64,000 bases of DNA from Micromonospora sp. NBC_00421 (GCF_036017915.1 NZ_CP107929.1:558001-622000), one strand, 5' to 3'; numbered from the stretch's first letter, positions 16,155-24,669 are shown. Program-made: numbers and translations. Notes: generated from the letters alone by a model not told the origin.

Positions 16155-17165
16155 TCAAGCGCTCCGGGAGAGCCCGCCGGCAACCTTCTCGGCCACCAGC
16201 TCGAACGAGCGCACCCGGTCGGCCACGTCGTACACCATCGTGGTGAGCATCAGCTCGTCCGCGCCGGTGCGGGCCAGCAGCTCGGACAACTGCCGGCGGA
16301 CCGTCTCCGGCGAACCCATCGCCTGGCCGTCGCGGCGCTGCCTGACGAACTCCCGCTCGACCTCGGTGTACGGGTATGCGGCGGCGTCCTCGGGACTGGC
16401 CAGCGGCTCCGGCCGCCCCGACCGCAGCTTGAGGAACGACAGCGCGCTCGGCCCGGTCAGCCACTCGGCGCGCTCGTCGGTGTCGGCGCAGACCACGTTC
16501 ACCGCCACCATCGCGTACGGCTCGGCCAGCCAACGCGACGGCCGGAAACTCTGCCGGTAGAGCTGGAGCGCGGGCAGGGTGTGCTGGGCGCTGAAGTGGT
16601 GCGCGAAGGAGAACGGCAACCCGAGCAGACCCGCGAGCTGGGCGCTGAACCCGCTGGAGCCGAGCAGCCAGACCGCGGGGGACTGGCCCAGCCCCGGGGT
16701 GGCGGTGATCGCCCCCGGGTCGTCGCCGCTGAAGTAGTTCATCAGGTCGGCCAGCTCCCGGGGGAAGCCCTCCGCCGACAGCCCCTCCATGGTGCGGCGC
16801 AACGCCAGCGCGGTCCGCTGGTCGGTGCCCGGGGCACGGCCGATGCCGAGGTCGATCCGGCCCGGGTGCAGCGCCTCCAGGGTGCCGAACTGCTCGGCGA
16901 CCACCAGCGGCGCGTGGTTGGGCAGCATCACCCCGCCCGAGCCCAGCCGGATCGTGGTGGTGTGCGCCGCCAGGTGGGCGAGCAGCACCGCCGGTGCGGA
17001 GCTGGCGATCGCCGGCATGTTGTGGTGCTCGGCCACCCAGAACCGGCGGTAGCCCAGCTCCTCGGTCCGGCGGGCCAGCTCGGTGGTGTGCCCGAGCGCC
17101 TCGGAGGCGGTGGCCCCGGCGGCGACCGGAGCAAGATCAAGAACAGACAACGGTACGTCGATCAC
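16155..17165 (-). CDS. LLM-class flavin-dependent oxidoreductase
   Basis: Luciferase-like monooxygenase family protein of 336 residues (TIM barrel, FMN or F420 dependent). Family features: PLSVLDLAPV at the N-terminus, RFWVAEHHNMP (flavin region), IRLGSGGVMLPNHAPLVVAE, LGIGRAPGTD and MVAVNVVCADTDERA. These match the MsnO8-like group often named LLM class flavin-dependent oxidoreductase. The natural substrate is unknown. The GTG at 17165 is preferred over a TTG 12 nt further upstream because it gives MIDVPLSVLDLAPV, the usual family N-terminus. The gene ends in a strong terminator at 15996-16042. Confidence 0.88.
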   Translation of the reverse strand: MIDVPLSVLDLAPVAAGATASEALGHTTELARRTEELGYRRFWVAEHHNMPAIASSAPAVLLAHLAAHTTTIRLGSGGVMLPNHAPLVVAEQFGTLEALHPGRIDLGIGRAPGTDQRTALALRRTMEGLSAEGFPRELADLMNYFSGDDPGAITATPGLGQSPAVWLLGSSGFSAQLAGLLGLPFSFAHHFSAQHTLPALQLYRQSFRPSRWLAEPYAMVAVNVVCADTDERAEWLTGPSALSFLKLRSGRPEPLASPEDAAAYPYTEVEREFVRQRRDGQAMGSPETVRRQLSELLARTGADELMLTTMVYDVADRVRSFELVAEKVAGGLSRSA

Positions 17166-17225
17166 GCCACTGCCCAACCCGTCCCGCGCCGGATTTGTTC
17201 CCCTGGCCGGGTCTCCGGGGAAGAC

Positions 17226-17974
17226 TCAGCTCTTGGGGCCGACATGGCGGCCCAGGGTGGCGACCGCCGTCCGTCGGGCCACCGACAGGCAGTTGCGACG
17301 GTTCATCCTCCAGTCGATGCCGAGCAGGTCGAGTGCCCACTGGCAGAGGCCCATGATGTGGGGTGATTCGTTGCTGAAGTGGTAGCGCGGGAGACGCACC
17401 GCCGGCCACGGACGGTCACCCGGTTGTCCACCCGGCAGCCGTCGGAGTGGAACAGGCCCCGCAGAAAGTCACCCAGTTGACGCTGGACGATCTCGCGTTG
17501 CCAGTCGGCCAGGACGATCGGGCGTTCGTGCTTCCTGCCCCGCCCGTGTTGGGCGAACAGGCACGGCCAGTGCGTGCCATAGCTCTGCACGCCGACGCAA
17601 CCCTGCTTCCGTACCCGTTGCACCTTCGTGGCGAGTACGGCCCGCATGGCCACGTCGCACGCGTCGATCAGCCCCGGCCGGGTCTCGGAGCAGTAGATCC
17701 GCAGCACCGGCACCCGGGCTGTCGTTACCAGGTGGCCGTCGCCGAGGTAGAGGCCGAGGAGATAGGCGTACGCCGCAGGGTCGGTCGGACCGTCGACACC
17801 GTCCCGGCAACGGAAGCACCGCAGCAGGGTGCCCTGCTGCAGTGGTTCGGGGCGGTCGTTGCACCAGTGCCAGACCGCGCGGTAGGGGAGGCCGACGGCA
17901 CGTGCGGTGTCGGCGACCGAGCCGCCGGCGCGGTGCAGTTGCCGTGCGCGGGCCCTGATCTCTGGTGGATGCAC
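17226..17974 (-). pseudogene. HTH plus LAGLIDADG-like protein gene, frameshifted near 17396
   Basis: Starting at the GTG at 17974 (MHPPEIRARARQLHRAGG), the frame encodes a helix-turn-helix (VADTARAVGLPYRAVWHW), a CFRC pair, a LAGLIDADG-like motif (AYLLGLYLGDGHL) and a second one (FLRGLFHSDGCRV). The frame then breaks: a -1 shift around 17396-17401 is needed to continue into RLPRYHFSNESPHIMGLCQW, WALDLLGIDWRMNRRN and RHVGPKS, ending at the TGA at 17226-17228. With the shift restored the product is 249 residues, matching a common actinobacterial family usually annotated as HTH regulator. No slippery heptamer is visible, so a real mutation or a sequencing error is likelier than programmed shifting. 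It lies 32 bp downstream of tRNA-Leu on the same strand. Confidence 0.8.
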
Positions 17975-18006
17975 GGGGGCATCGTCGAATACACGTATGA
18001 CAGCGG

Positions 18007-18089
18007 TGCCGGGAGCGGGATTCGAACCCGCAAGCCCTCTCGGGCAGAAGTGTTTGAGACTTCCGTGTATGCCGTTCCACCATCCCGGC
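18007..18089 (-). tRNA. tRNA-Leu (anticodon CAA)
   Basis: On the minus strand the gene begins GCCGGGATGGTGGAACGGC and ends GGTTCGAATCCCGCTCCCGGCA, so the acceptor stem GCCGGGA/TCCCGGC closes with discriminator A. The anticodon stem GAAGT/ACTTC holds the loop CTCAAAC, giving anticodon CAA (reads UUG). A long variable arm (CTGCCCGAGAGGGCTTG region) is as expected for a class II leucine tRNA. CCA is not encoded. The frameshifted HTH/LAGLIDADG gene follows directly on the same strand. Confidence 0.95.
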
Positions 18090-18183
18090 GTCACCCCACG
18101 GGGCGCGTGGCTCACTGTACCCGACTAGGCTCATGCGAGAGCATGGGCGGTAGCCGTGTGGGATCTATGTGGGGGTAGGGCTG

Positions 18184-18807
18184 GTGGCCGAGACGCAGAC
18201 GGATGCCGAGCGCAGGCGGGTGTTGATCGCCGAGGACGAGGCGCTCATCCGACTGGACCTGGCCGAGATGCTGGTCGAGGAAGGTTACGAGGTCGTCGGC
18301 GAGGCCGGGGACGGCGAGACCGCCGTCCGGTTGGCCGAGGAGCTCAAGCCCGATCTGGTCATCCTCGACATCAAGATGCCGATCATGGACGGGCTGGCCG
18401 CCGCCGAGCGGATCGCCGGCGCCCGGATCGCCCCGGTGATCATCCTGACCGCGTTCAGCCAGCGTGACCTGGTGGAACGGGCACGGGCCGCCGGCGCGAT
18501 GGCGTACCTGGTGAAGCCGTTCCAGAAGAGCGACCTGGTGCCGGCGGTGGAGATCGCCCTCTCCCGCTACTCCGAGGTGGCCGCCCTGGAGGCGGAGGTC
18601 GCCAGCCTCACCGACCGGCTGGAGATCCGCAAGACGGTCGAGCGCGCCAAGGGCGCGCTGATGACGACGTACGGGATGACCGAGCCGCAGGCGTTCAAGT
18701 GGATCCAGCGCACCGCGATGGACCACCGGATGACCATGAAGGAGGTCGCCGAGCGGATCCTCGCCGAGACCGCCGGTGGCGAGGTCGCCGAGCAACCCAC
18801 CACCTGA
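18184..18807 (+). CDS. pdtaR: ANTAR-domain response regulator (PdtaR type)
   Basis: Two-component response regulator whose output is an ANTAR RNA-binding domain, acting as a transcription antiterminator. The receiver domain (about 12-130) shows the acidic pair AEDEALIRLD, phospho-acceptor Asp in LVILDIKMPIMDG, Thr in ILTAFSQ and Lys in YLVKPF. The ANTAR domain (about 145-200) contains RKTVERAKGALM, the conserved AFKWIQRTAM and MKEVAERIL. It closely resembles mycobacterial PdtaR (Rv1626), whose kinase PdtaS is usually encoded elsewhere. The GTG at 18184 has GGGGGTAGGG just upstream; a GTG at 18169 is possible and adds five residues. A TAGGCT -10-like box lies at 18126-18131. Confidence 0.93.
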   Translation: MAETQTDAERRRVLIAEDEALIRLDLAEMLVEEGYEVVGEAGDGETAVRLAEELKPDLVILDIKMPIMDGLAAAERIAGARIAPVIILTAFSQRDLVERARAAGAMAYLVKPFQKSDLVPAVEIALSRYSEVAALEAEVASLTDRLEIRKTVERAKGALMTTYGMTEPQAFKWIQRTAMDHRMTMKEVAERILAETAGGEVAEQPTT

Positions 18808-18952
18808 CCGGTCGCGCCGCGGATCCCGCCGGTTCGGCCACCGGATCATGGCCGACCGGCGCGACACCCGCCTCCGGTGGGCGGCCGGTCCCGCACGGAT
18901 CGGGTGGTCGCCCACCGCCTGTCGGCGGCCGGTCCGGAACCGGTCGGTGTGA

Positions 18953-18985
18953 TGACACCCGTCGACGGGTGTCACTGGTTAACAT
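18953..18985 (+). promoter_or_regulatory. 22-bp perfect palindrome and -10 box of a leaderless lipoprotein gene
   Basis: Perfect dyad with half-site TGACACCCGTC (18953-18963) mirrored to 18974. TAACAT (18980-18985) is a TANNNT -10 box, and the predicted start point about 7 nt on coincides with the GTG at 18992. The palindrome covers the expected -35, as a repressor operator would. Confidence 0.55.
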
Positions 18986-18991
18986 CGACGC

Positions 18992-20197
18992 GTGTCTGCA
19001 CGACGCGTCCTCGCGGTGTTCGGTGTCCTCGTCATGCTGGTCGCCGGCTGCGACCGCCCCGGAGCCGATGACGACCGTTCGACGGCTGGTGACGGCCGGG
19101 CGGCGGCACCGATGGAGCTTGCCTGGCAGGAGTTGACCCTGCCCGCACCACCCGGCCCGGCCGGCCGGCTGCTGCTGCGTGACGCGGTCTCCTGTGCCGG
19201 GCGGTGGTTCCTGGTCGGCGGGGTCGTCGACGCCGCCGGGGAGACCCGTCCGGCCGCCTGGTCCAGCGTGGACGGTTCCTCCTGGACCCCGGTGCCGATC
19301 GCGGCGCGGACGTTCTACGGCCGACAGCACGTGCTCTACGCGGCGGCCTGCGCACCGGGCCCGGCGGGCGGGTCGGCCGGGGGTCGGGTGGCGGCGTTGG
19401 GCGCCAAGAACGGCGGGGTGCACGGCAATCCGCGTACCGGCACCTGGGTACGCGACGGGGCTGGCGCGTTGCGTGAGGTCCCGGCGGCGTTCGAGCTGTT
19501 CGGCGGGCCGCGTGCGGTAAGCGTGGCCCGGCTGGCGGCCGGTGCGGGCGGGTGGTTGATCGCCGGTGCCCGGGTGGACGGCGCGGCGGTCTGGACCTCC
19601 CCGGACGCGGACGGGTTCACCCTGGCCGAGGGCCTGCCGGAGCTGGCCGGGGACGCCCGGGGCCGGACGGCGGCGTACGACGTGGTGGCCCTGCCGGCGG
19701 GCTGGCTGGTGGTCGGTTCGCTGCTGCCGACGGGTGGCACCGCGCTGACGCCGGTGGCCTGGACCTCGACCGACGGGCGATCCTGGCGGCGGGCGGAGCT
19801 GCCGGCCCGGGGCGGGCGGGGCCGGGCGGAGCGGGCGACCCTGCGCGACGGTGTGCCGGTGGTGGTCGGCGCGGCTCCCGACGGCTTCGACGTGTGGCGG
19901 GCCGACGACGGGTCCCGGTGGCGGCGGGCCGGCGGGTTCGGGGCAATCGGCCCGGGGGTGCTGTCGGTGGTGGGGCTGACCGCGGTGCGGGGTGTCCTGG
20001 TGGCGGTCACCGGGGACGGTGCCGGTCGCTCTGCGTGGGCATCGACGGACGGGGGAGCGTCGTGGCGGGCCGTACCGGTGCCGTTGACGGTGGTCGATGG
20101 GGGCGACACGGCGCTGGCGGTGGCCGGCGATGGAGATCGACTTTTGCTGTTGGCTGACGACGGCCGCGGCTCCCATGCCTGGTGGGGGAGGGTTTGA
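18992..20197 (+). CDS. Putative lipoprotein, beta-propeller-like
   Basis: 401-residue predicted lipoprotein. The signal peptide runs through VLAVFGVLVMLVAGC with the lipidated Cys at residue 20, so it should sit on the outer face of the membrane. The rest contains repeated WSS(V/T)DG(S/R)SW-type blades (WSSVDGSSWTPV, WTSTDGRSWRRA, WASTDGGASWRAV), the pattern of sialidase/BNR-like beta-propellers, but I see no catalytic residues of a sialidase. It is probably a binding or structural protein; function unknown. It appears leaderless from the GTG at 18992, with a palindrome over the promoter, so it may be under specific repression. Confidence 0.75.
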   Translation: MSARRVLAVFGVLVMLVAGCDRPGADDDRSTAGDGRAAAPMELAWQELTLPAPPGPAGRLLLRDAVSCAGRWFLVGGVVDAAGETRPAAWSSVDGSSWTPVPIAARTFYGRQHVLYAAACAPGPAGGSAGGRVAALGAKNGGVHGNPRTGTWVRDGAGALREVPAAFELFGGPRAVSVARLAAGAGGWLIAGARVDGAAVWTSPDADGFTLAEGLPELAGDARGRTAAYDVVALPAGWLVVGSLLPTGGTALTPVAWTSTDGRSWRRAELPARGGRGRAERATLRDGVPVVVGAAPDGFDVWRADDGSRWRRAGGFGAIGPGVLSVVGLTAVRGVLVAVTGDGAGRSAWASTDGGASWRAVPVPLTVVDGGDTALAVAGDGDRLLLLADDGRGSHAWWGRV

Positions 20198-20208
20198 GTG
20201 CCTATAGG

Positions 20209-20224
20209 CGGGGGTTGTCCCCCG
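20209..20224 (+). terminator. Short GC hairpin after lipoprotein gene
   Basis: CGGGGG, loop TTGT, CCCCCG, 12 bp after the stop at 20197. It is likely the terminator of the lipoprotein gene, separating it from the liv operon. Confidence 0.5.
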
Positions 20225-20249
20225 GATTGCCCGACACCTTCGAACGGAA

Positions 20250-20458
20250 AGTGAAAGCCATTCGTAACCGATGGTTCTTACAGCTAACGTTTCCGATCCG
20301 CCACGGCGTGTAACGGTTCGATCAACCCCGCTTGCTGGGGCTTACGTCGCAGCTTCCCGGTGGGATAACGTCCCGCCCCAGACCGGCGACGACGGTCTGG
20401 TTCGTCCGCCCCCCGCAAGGGCCAATAACCAGCGGGTGGTCCGGGCCATGTGACGGAG
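20250..20458 (+). promoter_or_regulatory. livJ leader with several hairpins
   Basis: The 274-bp gap before livJ is less GC-rich than its surroundings. It holds a dyad GTAACC-GAT-GGTTCTTAC (about 20267-20284), a CCCC/GGGG hairpin at 20326-20340, a GGGA/TCCC hairpin at 20362-20374 and CCAGACC/GGTCTGG at 20378-20400. GGAGGAGGG just before the TTG start is the ribosome-binding site. This could be an operator plus structured 5' leader; no known riboswitch class is recognised. Confidence 0.4.
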
Positions 20459-20471
20459 GAGGGTTCCGGCC

Positions 20472-21632
20472 TTGAGGCAGAAGCTCGCACGCGTGATCGG
20501 TGGAGTTGCCATGCTGGCGCTCGTCGCCGGCGGCACCGCCTGCTCCAGCGGCGGCGACGACGAGGCGTCCGGTGGGGACGGCTGCGGCAGCAAGATCGCG
20601 TTCTTCGGCGCGCTGACCGGCAGCTCGGCGGCGCTGGGTATCAACGAGAAGAACGGCGCCAAGCTCGCCGTCGACAAATACAACAAGGAGAACGCCGACT
20701 GCAAGGTCGAGCTGGTCGAGCTCGACTCGCAGGGCAGCGGCGACCAGGCCCCCGGCCTGGCCCAGAAGGCCATCGACGACGCCAAGATCCTCGGTATCGT
20801 CGGCCCGGCCTACTCGGGTGAGTCCGAGGCCGCCGGCCCGCTGTTCAACGAGGCCGGCCTGGTCACCATCACCCCCTCCGCCACTCGTCCGAGCCTTGCC
20901 GACCAGAACTGGAAGACCTTCTTCCGGGCGGTCGGCAACGACTTCAGCCAGGGCCCGGCGGCCGGTAACTACATCAAGAACGTGATGAAGGCCGACAAGG
21001 TCTACGTCATCGACGACCAGTCCGCCTACGGCGCGGGCCTGGCCGACGAGGTCAAGAAGGTCCTCGGCGGCTCGGTCGCCGGCTCGGACAAGGTCCAGGG
21101 CGAGGGCAAGCAGACCGACTTCTCCGGCGTGGTGACCAAGGTCAAGGCCGCCAACGTCAAGGCCGTCTTCTTCGGCGGCTACTACCAGGAGGCCGGCCTG
21201 ATCCGCAAGCAGCTCACCGCTGCCGGCGTCACCGCCCCGCTGGTCGCCGGCGACGGCACCAACGACCCGGCGTACATCACCTCGGCCGGCGCCGCCGCCG
21301 CCGAGGGCACCATCCTCACCTGCCCGTGCGCGCCGGCCACCGAGGCCCGTGGCACGTTCGTCGAGGAGTTCAAGGCGCTCAACGGCACCGAGCCGGGCAC
21401 CTACAGCGACACCTCCTACGACGCCGCGAACATCCTGCTCGCCGGCATCAAGGCCAAGAAGACCACCCGGGCCGACCTGCTGGAGTTCGTGAAGGGCTAC
21501 AGCGGCGAGGGTGTCGCGGCCAACTACAAGTTCGTCGAGGGCGGCGAGCTGGACCCGGCGCAGGTGAAGGTCTGGGCCTTCAAGGTCACGGGCGGCAAGG
21601 TCGTCCCCGACCAGGAGATCCCGAAGTCCTGA
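20472..21632 (+). CDS. livJ: Branched-chain amino-acid ABC transporter, substrate-binding lipoprotein
   Basis: 386-residue lipoprotein of the Leu/Ile/Val-binding (type I periplasmic) family. The signal sequence ends in AGGTAC with lipidation at Cys24. The mature part starts IAFFGALTGSSAALGINEKN and includes GIVGPAYSGESEAAGPLFNE and YVIDDQSAYGAGLADEVKK, standard for LivJ-like proteins. It captures hydrophobic amino acids outside the membrane and hands them to LivHM. The start is a TTG at 20472 with GGAGGAGGG about 8 nt upstream. It is the first gene of a livJHMGF operon, separated from livH by an attenuator-like terminator, which would favour excess binding protein. Confidence 0.93.
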   Translation: MRQKLARVIGGVAMLALVAGGTACSSGGDDEASGGDGCGSKIAFFGALTGSSAALGINEKNGAKLAVDKYNKENADCKVELVELDSQGSGDQAPGLAQKAIDDAKILGIVGPAYSGESEAAGPLFNEAGLVTITPSATRPSLADQNWKTFFRAVGNDFSQGPAAGNYIKNVMKADKVYVIDDQSAYGAGLADEVKKVLGGSVAGSDKVQGEGKQTDFSGVVTKVKAANVKAVFFGGYYQEAGLIRKQLTAAGVTAPLVAGDGTNDPAYITSAGAAAAEGTILTCPCAPATEARGTFVEEFKALNGTEPGTYSDTSYDAANILLAGIKAKKTTRADLLEFVKGYSGEGVAANYKFVEGGELDPAQVKVWAFKVTGGKVVPDQEIPKS

Positions 21633-21667
21633 CCACGGTCGCCGTGAGCGATTGACGACAGATCGCG

Positions 21668-21712
21668 GGTGCGGCCGGGAGCTAGCTCGCTCCCGGCCGC
21701 ACCTTCTCTTTC
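21668..21712 (+). terminator. Strong intraoperonic terminator between livJ and livH
   Basis: Perfect 15-bp stem GGTGCGGCCGGGAGC (21668-21682) and GCTCCCGGCCGCACC (21689-21703), loop TAGCTC, followed by TTCTCTTTCT. This is a textbook intrinsic terminator. Because livHMGF lacks another obvious promoter, it probably works as a partial terminator that sets a high LivJ to LivHMGF ratio. Confidence 0.85.
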
Positions 21713-21738
21713 TCCTCACCTGACGGAGCGGCCCTCCC

Positions 21739-22689
21739 GTGAACTTCGACGGACTGTTCTCCAACTTCGGGGAACTCACCACGACCGGCCTGACACAGGG
21801 TGCGATCTACGCCCTGGTCGCGCTCGGCTACACGCTTGTCTACGGCGTACTCAGACTCATCAACTTCGCGCACTCCGAGGTCTTCATCGCCGGCGCGTTC
21901 GCCGCCATCTGGACCTGGAACGCCTTCGGCCTCGACCAGGACTCCCAGGTCAGTGGGCTCGGCTCGATCCTGTTCTACCTGCTCGTCGCGATGATCGTGG
22001 CGGCCATCGCCTCCGCCGGCACGGCGACCGTGATCGAGCGGGTGGCGTACCGGCCGCTACGCAAGCGCAACGCCCCACCGCTTGCCTTCCTGATCACCGC
22101 CATCGGCGCGTCGATCGCGATCTCCGAGGCATTCGGCGTCTACACCCGCCGCCTTCCGGAGAGCGCGCCCAAGCTGGTCAGCTCCGAACCGGTGTTCCAC
22201 CTGGGCAAGGTGCCGATCGATGGGATCCAGCTGCTCACCCTCGGTGCCGCGCTGGCGATGATGGTCGCGCTGGACCAGTTCATCAACCGTAGCCGGGTCG
22301 GCCGCGGCATCCGGGCGGTCGCCCAGGACGCCAACACCGCCGCGCTGATGGGGGTCAACAAGGACCGGGTCATCCTGATGGTGTTCATCGCCGGTGGCTC
22401 GATGGCCGGCGTCGCCGGCCTGCTCTACGACGTGCGGATCCAGACCCTGACCTACAGCGTCGGCTTCCTGCTCGGGCTCAAGGCGTTCACCGCCGCGGTG
22501 CTCGGCGGCATCGGCAACCTGCGCGGCGCGCTCCTGGGCGGCCTGCTGCTGGGCGTGCTGGAGAACTACGCGGCGGGTCTGTTCGGTAGCCAGTGGAAGG
22601 ACTTCGCCGCCTTCGCCGTGCTGGTGGTGCTGTTGATGTTCCGGCCGACCGGTCTGTTGGGCGAATCGCTGGGAAGGGCACGGGCATGA
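21739..22689 (+). CDS. livH: Branched-chain amino-acid ABC transporter permease LivH
   Basis: 316-residue inner-membrane permease with about eight transmembrane helices. Family sequences include LTQGAIYALVALGYTLVYGVLRLINFAHSE at the N-terminus and the coupling region SRVGRGIRAVAQDANTAALMGV followed by FTAAVLGGIGNLRGALLGGL. The start is a GTG at 21739. Its stop overlaps the livM ATG as ATGA, so the two permease halves are translationally coupled. Confidence 0.94.
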   Translation: MNFDGLFSNFGELTTTGLTQGAIYALVALGYTLVYGVLRLINFAHSEVFIAGAFAAIWTWNAFGLDQDSQVSGLGSILFYLLVAMIVAAIASAGTATVIERVAYRPLRKRNAPPLAFLITAIGASIAISEAFGVYTRRLPESAPKLVSSEPVFHLGKVPIDGIQLLTLGAALAMMVALDQFINRSRVGRGIRAVAQDANTAALMGVNKDRVILMVFIAGGSMAGVAGLLYDVRIQTLTYSVGFLLGLKAFTAAVLGGIGNLRGALLGGLLLGVLENYAAGLFGSQWKDFAAFAVLVVLLMFRPTGLLGESLGRARA

Positions 22690-23831
22690 CGACGACGGTT
22701 AATCCGCCGACCCCCGAGCAGCAACAGGGGATCCGGACACGGCTGCGGCACGGCCGCGAGGCCGTCGCGCAGCGGTGGCACGACGCCCCGCGCTGGGTGC
22801 GCTGGGCGGCGCTGGTGGCGCTCATCGCGTTCTTCTACGCGCTACCGAACAAGGAGTTCTACCAGTACCTGGGGCCGATCCCCACCACCGGCTCCAACTT
22901 CACCCAGGTGTTGTTCACCGTCTCGATCTACGTGCTGCTGGCGGTCGGGTTGAACATCGTGGTCGGCTTCGCCGGCCTGCTCGACCTCGGCTACTTCGGC
23001 TTCTTCGCCGTCGGCGCGTACACCGTGGCGGTGTTGACCTCGCCGAGCAGTGACCTCAAGACGCTCTGGCCGTGGCTGCTGGTGGTGCCGGTCGCGATCG
23101 CCCTCACCATGGTCTCCGGCGTCATGCTCGGCACCCCGACGCTGCGGTTGCGCGGCGACTACCTGGCGCTGGTGACGCTCGGCTTCGCCGAGATGATCCG
23201 GATCGCGGCGACCAGCTCCGAGTTCCTCAAGGGCCAGCGGGGCTTCAACCAGATCCCGCACCCGCCCGGCAAGTACGCCGACGGCAAGCCGCTGTTCGGG
23301 GTGCTCGACGCCCGCCCGTACTACTGGCTGGTGCTCACGCTGATCATCCTGGTGGTGATCGGGGTGCGGAACCTGACCCACAGCCGGGTCGGCCGGGCCT
23401 GGATCTCGATCCGGGAGGACGAGGACGCCGCCCAGCTGATGGGCGTGCCGACCTTCAAGTTCAAGCTCTGGGCGTTCGCCTCGGGCGCGGCGATCGCCGG
23501 CCTGGCCGGCGCGCTCTTCGCCGGCAAGCAGAACTTCGTCAACTCGCAGAACTTCGAGCTGCTCAACTCGATCATCATCCTGGCCGCGGTCATCCTGGGC
23601 GGCTCGGGCAACATCGTCGGCGCGATCGTCGGCGGCGGCCTGGTGGCGTACATGATCGAGCGGTTCCGCGGCATCGAGCTGTTCGGCATCGAGCTCTACG
23701 AGTACCGCTTCCTCTTCTTCGGCGTGGTGCTCGTGGTGATGATGATCTTCCGCCCACAGGGCATCATTCCCAACCGACGACGGGCGGCGGAGTTCAAGGA
23801 CCGTCGCAAGGAGGTGATCGTCGGTGAGTGA
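22686..23831 (+). CDS. livM: Branched-chain amino-acid ABC transporter permease LivM
   Basis: 381-residue second permease subunit, which forms the channel with LivH. It has a cytoplasmic N-terminal extension of about 40 residues before the first helix. Diagnostic segments are VGLNIVVGFAGLLDLGYFGFFAVGAY, GTPTLRLRGDYLALVTLGFAE and the EAA-like loop SRVGRAWISIREDEDAAQLMGV. The ATG at 22686 overlaps the livH stop by four bases. Its 3' end overlaps livG by 8 bp. Confidence 0.94.
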   Translation: MTTTVNPPTPEQQQGIRTRLRHGREAVAQRWHDAPRWVRWAALVALIAFFYALPNKEFYQYLGPIPTTGSNFTQVLFTVSIYVLLAVGLNIVVGFAGLLDLGYFGFFAVGAYTVAVLTSPSSDLKTLWPWLLVVPVAIALTMVSGVMLGTPTLRLRGDYLALVTLGFAEMIRIAATSSEFLKGQRGFNQIPHPPGKYADGKPLFGVLDARPYYWLVLTLIILVVIGVRNLTHSRVGRAWISIREDEDAAQLMGVPTFKFKLWAFASGAAIAGLAGALFAGKQNFVNSQNFELLNSIIILAAVILGGSGNIVGAIVGGGLVAYMIERFRGIELFGIELYEYRFLFFGVVLVVMMIFRPQGIIPNRRRAAEFKDRRKEVIVGE

Positions 23832-24669
23832 CACCGAACAGACCCCGGCCGTTCCGGCCCAGGCGGGCGCGCCCGCCGTCGAGACGGTCCCGGCGCGGGA
23901 ACCGCTGCTGGAGGTCGACCACGTCACGCTGCGCTTCGGTGGTGTGGTGGCGCTCAACGACGTCGACTTCACCCTCTACAAGGGGGAGATCCTCGGGCTG
24001 ATCGGCCCGAACGGTGCCGGCAAGACCACCTGCTTCAACGCGATGACCGGCATCTACCAGCCCAGCGAGGGCCAGATCCGGTTCCGTGGCCAGAAGATCA
24101 GCGGTAAGAAGCGGCACCAGATCACCAAGATGGGCATGGCGCGGACGTTCCAGAACATCCGCCTCTTCCCGGAGATGACCGCGCTGGAGAACGTGCAGGT
24201 CGGTGCCGACGCGCACCACAAGACCAGCGTGGTCTCGGCGCTGCTGCGGCTGCCCCGGCACCGGCGCGAGGAGCGCGAGGGCCGGGAGAAGGCCGAGCGG
24301 CTGCTGGAGTTCGTCGGCATCCGGCCCCGGATGCACGAGTTCGCCCGCAACCTCTCCTATGGCGAGCAGCGCCGGCTGGAGATCGCCCGGGCCCTGGCCA
24401 CCGACCCGGTGCTGCTCTGCCTGGACGAGCCGGCCGCCGGCTTCAACCCGGCGGAGAAGGAGGAACTGCTCCAGCTCATCCGGCAGATCCGCGACACCGG
24501 CGTGACAGTGCTGCTGATCGAGCACGACATGCGCCTGGTCATGGGCGTCACCGACCGGATCGTGGTGCTGGAGTTCGGGAAGAAGATCGCCGAGGGGCTG
24601 CCCGCCGAGGTGCGGGACAACCCGAAGGTGGTCGCGGCGTACCTGGGGGTACCGGACGATGCTGCTTGA
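23824..24669 (+). CDS. livG: Branched-chain amino-acid ABC transporter ATPase LivG
   Basis: 281-residue ABC ATPase. Walker A GPNGAGKTTCFN, Q-loop region RTFQNIRLF, signature LSYGEQRRLEIA, Walker B LLCLDEPAAG and the H-loop LLIEHD are all present and intact. An N-terminal extension of about 25 residues rich in Ala and Pro precedes the fold. The GTG at 23824 overlaps livM; the 3' end overlaps livF by 11 bp. It powers uptake together with LivF. Confidence 0.95.
   Translation: MSDTEQTPAVPAQAGAPAVETVPAREPLLEVDHVTLRFGGVVALNDVDFTLYKGEILGLIGPNGAGKTTCFNAMTGIYQPSEGQIRFRGQKISGKKRHQITKMGMARTFQNIRLFPEMTALENVQVGADAHHKTSVVSALLRLPRHRREEREGREKAERLLEFVGIRPRMHEFARNLSYGEQRRLEIARALATDPVLLCLDEPAAGFNPAEKEELLQLIRQIRDTGVTVLLIEHDMRLVMGVTDRIVVLEFGKKIAEGLPAEVRDNPKVVAAYLGVPDDAA

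Noticed and set aside
17396..17401. Programmed -1 frameshift in the HTH/LAGLIDADG gene
   Set aside because: No slippery heptamer or downstream stimulator is evident; mutation or sequencing error is simpler.
17303..18115. Start of the HTH/LAGLIDADG frame upstream inside the tRNA
   Set aside because: The open frame extends through the tRNA gene, but the tRNA is well formed and the conserved protein begins at the GTG at 17974.
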